Source: CAZBEA01 sp964490835 (GTDB lineage Bacteria > Patescibacteriota > Microgenomatia > Levybacterales > GWA1-39-11). From it: DNA of 7,211 bases. The position numbers and the translations under genes were made by a program. The notes beneath the pieces are model-generated. The model searched no databases. It saw only the letters and a list, made by a program, of their open reading frames with translations, and had not been told where the DNA came from. The DNA lies in the NCBI GenBank assembly GCA_964490835.1, contig CAZBEA010000062.1, positions 1 through 7,211 on the forward strand. The letters are read 5' to 3'. This document shows positions 4,971 through 7,211 of the stretch, piece after piece (the stretch's first letter is position 1; every line of letters begins with the position of its first letter).

Positions 4971-5441
4971 TTATTGATTCGTTGATGGTTCGTTTTGCTG
5001 TAAATTAGATTGTTCTGTTGGGGCTTCAAGAGTCTCCGACGATGAAATATTCACCATCCAGTGAACACCGAATTTGTCAGTGAGCATTCCGAAGATATCT
5101 CCCCAGAATTGGCGAGCCAGTGGCATATCGATTTTTCCACCCTCGGCAAGACTTGCAAACCATTGTGTTAAGAGTGTTGAATCGCTTCCGGTAATGCTCA
5201 TATGAATATTGTCTCCGATGTGTACGGGGTGTTCTGCGTTGCCGTCAGAAGCCATAAAAGAAAGATCTCCGTTTCGAAGTTCTGCGTGCATTATTTTTTC
5301 CTTGTCCTCCTCGGACGAGGACATGCCAGATTCTGCGAAAGTCTGCATGAGAAGTTCGCCGCCAAGAATTGATTGGTAAAATTCCATTGCGTCTTTGGTT
5401 GTGCCGGGGAAATTAAGATACGGACAAAGTGCTGGTCCCAT
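4971..5441 (-). CDS. PhnB-like VOC-fold protein
   Basis: From the ATG at 5441 the protein has 156 residues. It matches the PhnB/3-demethylubiquinone-methyltransferase-like branch of the VOC fold: CPYLNFPGTTKDAMEFYQSI (6-25), LGGELL, a variable loop, HAELRNGDLSFMASD (52-66), GDNIHMSI (77-83) and LARQFWGDIFGMLTDKFGVHWMVN (108-131). The methyltransferase name of the family is historical; activity is not predicted. A 24-residue tail rich in Ser, Thr, Glu, Gln and Asn follows the domain and is probably disordered. A longer frame begins with TTG at 5480, but that TTG is part of the -35 box, so it cannot be translated from this promoter. First gene of a two-gene VOC transcript. Confidence 0.9.
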   Translation of the reverse strand: MGPALCPYLNFPGTTKDAMEFYQSILGGELLMQTFAESGMSSSEEDKEKIMHAELRNGDLSFMASDGNAEHPVHIGDNIHMSITGSDSTLLTQWFASLAEGGKIDMPLARQFWGDIFGMLTDKFGVHWMVNISSSETLEAPTEQSNLQQNEPSTNQ

Positions 5442-5451
5442 ATGTAGATCG

Positions 5452-5480
5452 AGTATAGCAGGAAAAAATTTGAGTCTCAA
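5452..5480 (-). promoter_or_regulatory. Strong promoter of the VOC gene pair, near-leaderless
   Basis: TTGAGA (5480-5475, 5/6), a 17-nt spacer and TATACT (5457-5452, 5/6) with an extended -10 TG at 5460-5459. The box ends 10 nt before the ATG at 5441, so a leader of about 4 nt is expected. This is among the best promoters in the window. Confidence 0.75.
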
Positions 5481-5623
5481 GCCTCCTTGTCTGTAGTTAG
5501 CGTATTTTTGATAATGCAGATAATAATCTGAATAATTTGGGTCTAACGATTTTTTTTCGGTAGTCCTTGACTATCCAAATGGAGTACGTATGCAATCGTA
5601 GGATTCTAAATAGATCGGAGAGA

Positions 5624-5743
5624 TTATTTTTTCTTTTTTGCCTTCTTTGCCTCAAGCATTGCGGCTTTTATCTCAAGCCTTTTTTTGGTTTTGTGGGAGT
5701 GGGATTTTTTCATTTTCCCGACCCCGGTTGCTCTTTTTGCCAT
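5624..5743 (-). CDS. 39-aa lysine-rich basic protein
   Basis: The frame runs from the ATG at 5743 to TAA at 5626-5624. It begins MAKRATGVGKMKKSHSHKTK, continues with KRLEIKAAMLEAKKAKKKK, and contains 14 Lys and 2 Arg among 39 residues. The second half should form a basic helix. Such composition fits an RNA- or DNA-binding peptide, for example a small ribosome-associated protein, but I do not recognise a family and the function is inference. Support for a real gene: a perfect TATAAT (5756-5751) lies 7 nt before the ATG as in neighbouring genes, the stop is TAA, and the frame fills the gap between the kinase gene and the VOC promoter region. The 143 nt downstream to the VOC promoter hold no gene I can support. 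Confidence 0.7.
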   Translation of the reverse strand: MAKRATGVGKMKKSHSHKTKKRLEIKAAMLEAKKAKKKK

Positions 5744-5750
5744 AGCAGTA

Positions 5751-5756
5751 ATTATA
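5751..5756 (-). promoter_or_regulatory. -10 box of the 39-aa gene, leaderless
   Basis: A perfect TATAAT on the minus strand, 7 nt before the ATG at 5743, within the 43-bp gap after the histidine kinase stop codon. No clear -35 box. Confidence 0.6.
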
Positions 5757-5786
5757 CACTATTTTTGTCGATTCGTGCCTAAGAAT

Positions 5787-7211
5787 TTATTGCCTGATCA
5801 GCGGAAGGCTAAATGAAAACGCCGCACCTTTACCCGGAGTGCTTTGAACGTGAATCTCCCCACCCTCTCTTTTGATAATCTGAGAGCAAATATAGAGTCC
5901 CAGTCCGAGTCCGGGAAATGTGTTCCCCTTTTTTCCACCGACTCGAAAGAATTGCTCAAAGACTTTTTTCTGTTTGTCTTTTGGGATTCCGACGCCGTAA
6001 TCGGTGACCGTGAGAGAGATTGAATCTTTTGAGAGGTGTGTTTCTATATTTATTTTTTTTGATTCCGGTGAGTATTTTACGCCGTTTGAGATAAGGTTGA
6101 TGATTACTTGTCCAACCCTTTCACGGTCTGCAATAATTGAGGCGGTTTTATCTAATTTTGTAACAATCTTATGTGAATTGACTGTAAGCTGCATCTCTTC
6201 AACAATTTCTTTTACAAGTTCATTGAAATCAAATCGTTCCCGATGGAATTCCAATTTTCCTGATTGAATTTTTGTTACGTCCAAAAGGTCACTAATGAGG
6301 TTGGTAAGTTTGTTGGCCTGGGTCTCGAGTTTCTGTAGCTGTTCGACAGCTCGCGTATCGCCTTTTTTATCAAATTTCATCATCAGCATTTGAGCGTAAG
6401 CTTTGATACTTGTTATTGGAGTTTTGAGTTCGTGGCTTGCAATAGCCAGAAAATCATCTTTTTGACGTTCGAGCTGCTTTTGTTGGGTGATATCACTTAC
6501 GATTGAAGCAGCAGCAATGACTCTCTTTTTCTTATTTAGAATTGGCGTAGAGCTTACTAGAATCGTAACTTGTTTTCCATCGGCTCGCTCGAATATAAAT
6601 TCCTTTCCGATTACTGGTTTGCCCGTTAGGAGAGCATTGTGAAGAGGTGATTCGGACGGGTTGACCGGTTTGCCGTTGATTTTCTCTTTTTTGAGCGTAT
6701 CTTTTCCGATACGAAATCCTATTGGCAGCTTCACGCCTATGATTGAATCAAGTTTTGTATTTCGTTGCTCAAGTCTTCCCTCGGCATCAGTAATAATGAC
6801 CCCGACGGGGAGTTGTTGAATGATTGCCTCAAGTCTTCTTTTTTCATCGGCGTGTGCTTCAATAAGCTTGTCAATTCGCTGTTTCAGCCAGCCAACTATA
6901 AGCGCAAGAAGAAAATACGTTGCACCCAACATGATTGTCGTATTTATCCCGGAGCCTAACCGTTCACCCGTGAAGTGACGTGTGTAAATTATGTAAAAAT
7001 AATAGACAATTGAGATTGCGGCAGAAATTGTTCCTCCCCGGATTCCGTCGCGGAATGCAAAGTAGATAACAAAACCAACATTCAAAAAGATAATGTATGC
7101 TCCAACCGCGAGTGGGTCGTTTGCAATAAAATACGCGTAGAATTCTGAAAGCAGACTGAGCGCAATGGTAGCGGCTAGAGGAAAAAATAACGAATAGTGA
7201 GTGGCGCCAAG
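5787..7211 (-). CDS. Membrane sensor histidine kinase, PAS-HisKA-HATPase, N-terminus outside the window
   Basis: The frame is open to the right edge, giving 474 visible residues; a TTG at 7085 is internal, not the start. In visible numbering, residues 1-110 hold about four hydrophobic helices whose FAFRDGIRGG segment and YYFYIIY-type helix resemble the DUF4118 sensor region of KdpD-like kinases. A short linker leads to a PAS domain at about 127-242 (PVGVIITDAEGRLEQRN). The HisKA domain carries SHELKTP with the phosphoacceptor His at codon 6434-6432. The ATPase domain has NLISNGVKYSP (N box), DYGVGIP (G1), FEQFFR (F box) and GLGLGLY (G2), and ends SLPLIRQ. All catalytic boxes are intact, so it should autophosphorylate and pass phosphate to a response regulator. 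None is encoded downstream here. The signal is unknown. Confidence 0.95.
   Translation of the reverse strand, partial: LGATHYSLFFPLAATIALSLLSEFYAYFIANDPLAVGAYIIFLNVGFVIYFAFRDGIRGGTISAAISIVYYFYIIYTRHFTGERLGSGINTTIMLGATYFLLALIVGWLKQRIDKLIEAHADEKRRLEAIIQQLPVGVIITDAEGRLEQRNTKLDSIIGVKLPIGFRIGKDTLKKEKINGKPVNPSESPLHNALLTGKPVIGKEFIFERADGKQVTILVSSTPILNKKKRVIAAASIVSDITQQKQLERQKDDFLAIASHELKTPITSIKAYAQMLMMKFDKKGDTRAVEQLQKLETQANKLTNLISDLLDVTKIQSGKLEFHRERFDFNELVKEIVEEMQLTVNSHKIVTKLDKTASIIADRERVGQVIINLISNGVKYSPESKKINIETHLSKDSISLTVTDYGVGIPKDKQKKVFEQFFRVGGKKGNTFPGLGLGLYICSQIIKREGGEIHVQSTPGKGAAFSFSLPLIRQ

Noticed and set aside
5562..5580. Hairpin GGTAGTC-CTT-GACTATCC next to a run of eight T
   Set aside because: The T-run precedes the stem on the plus strand and becomes an A-run after it on the minus strand, so it is not an intrinsic terminator in either direction.

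Overview
The window looks like chromosomal DNA of a small-genome bacterium, most likely of the Candidate Phyla Radiation (Patescibacteria/Parcubacteria). This is an inference. It rests on compact single genes with short spacers, a 50-residue protein of a type I associate with those genomes, very few Shine-Dalgarno sites, and a set of small stand-alone domain genes (AHSA1, ArsR, DUF2277, YdeI-like, VOC). No taxonomic marker gene is present.

Layout. 1-481 (minus): an ArsR-type repressor followed by the first 41 codons of an AHSA1/SRPBCC gene, with a strong promoter that overlaps a palindromic operator. 485-1667 (minus): two unrecognised genes of lower GC (a three-helix membrane protein and a helical protein), with a 13-bp inverted repeat just outside them. 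1726-2515: DUF2277 (minus) and a four-helix membrane protein (plus), divergent. 2566-2707 (plus): an intergenic stretch that can fold into a long irregular rod and may be a structured RNA. 2727-3044 (minus): a 50-aa His/Cys protein and a doubtful 34-aa membrane ORF. 3243-4518 (minus): a YdeI/OmdA-like protein and a divergent guanylate kinase. 4567-5441 (minus): two overlapping-fold VOC genes in one transcript. 5624-5743 (minus): a 39-aa lysine-rich protein. 5787-7211 (minus): a sensor histidine kinase that runs off the window.

The most striking pattern is regulatory. For seven genes a good -10 box lies only 6-10 nt upstream of the ATG and no Shine-Dalgarno site is present, so the transcripts should start at or almost at the start codon (leaderless mRNA). 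This also corrects several start codons: longer readings from TTG codons would begin inside, or upstream of, the promoter boxes. The one strong Shine-Dalgarno site belongs to the downstream AHSA1 gene of the arsR operon. Every confident complete gene ends in TAA.

The genes do not form one pathway. They are mostly independent one- or two-gene transcription units of regulation, small-molecule and membrane functions, with one probably acquired two-gene insert. All promoter, RNA and mobility calls are read by eye and have not been computed.
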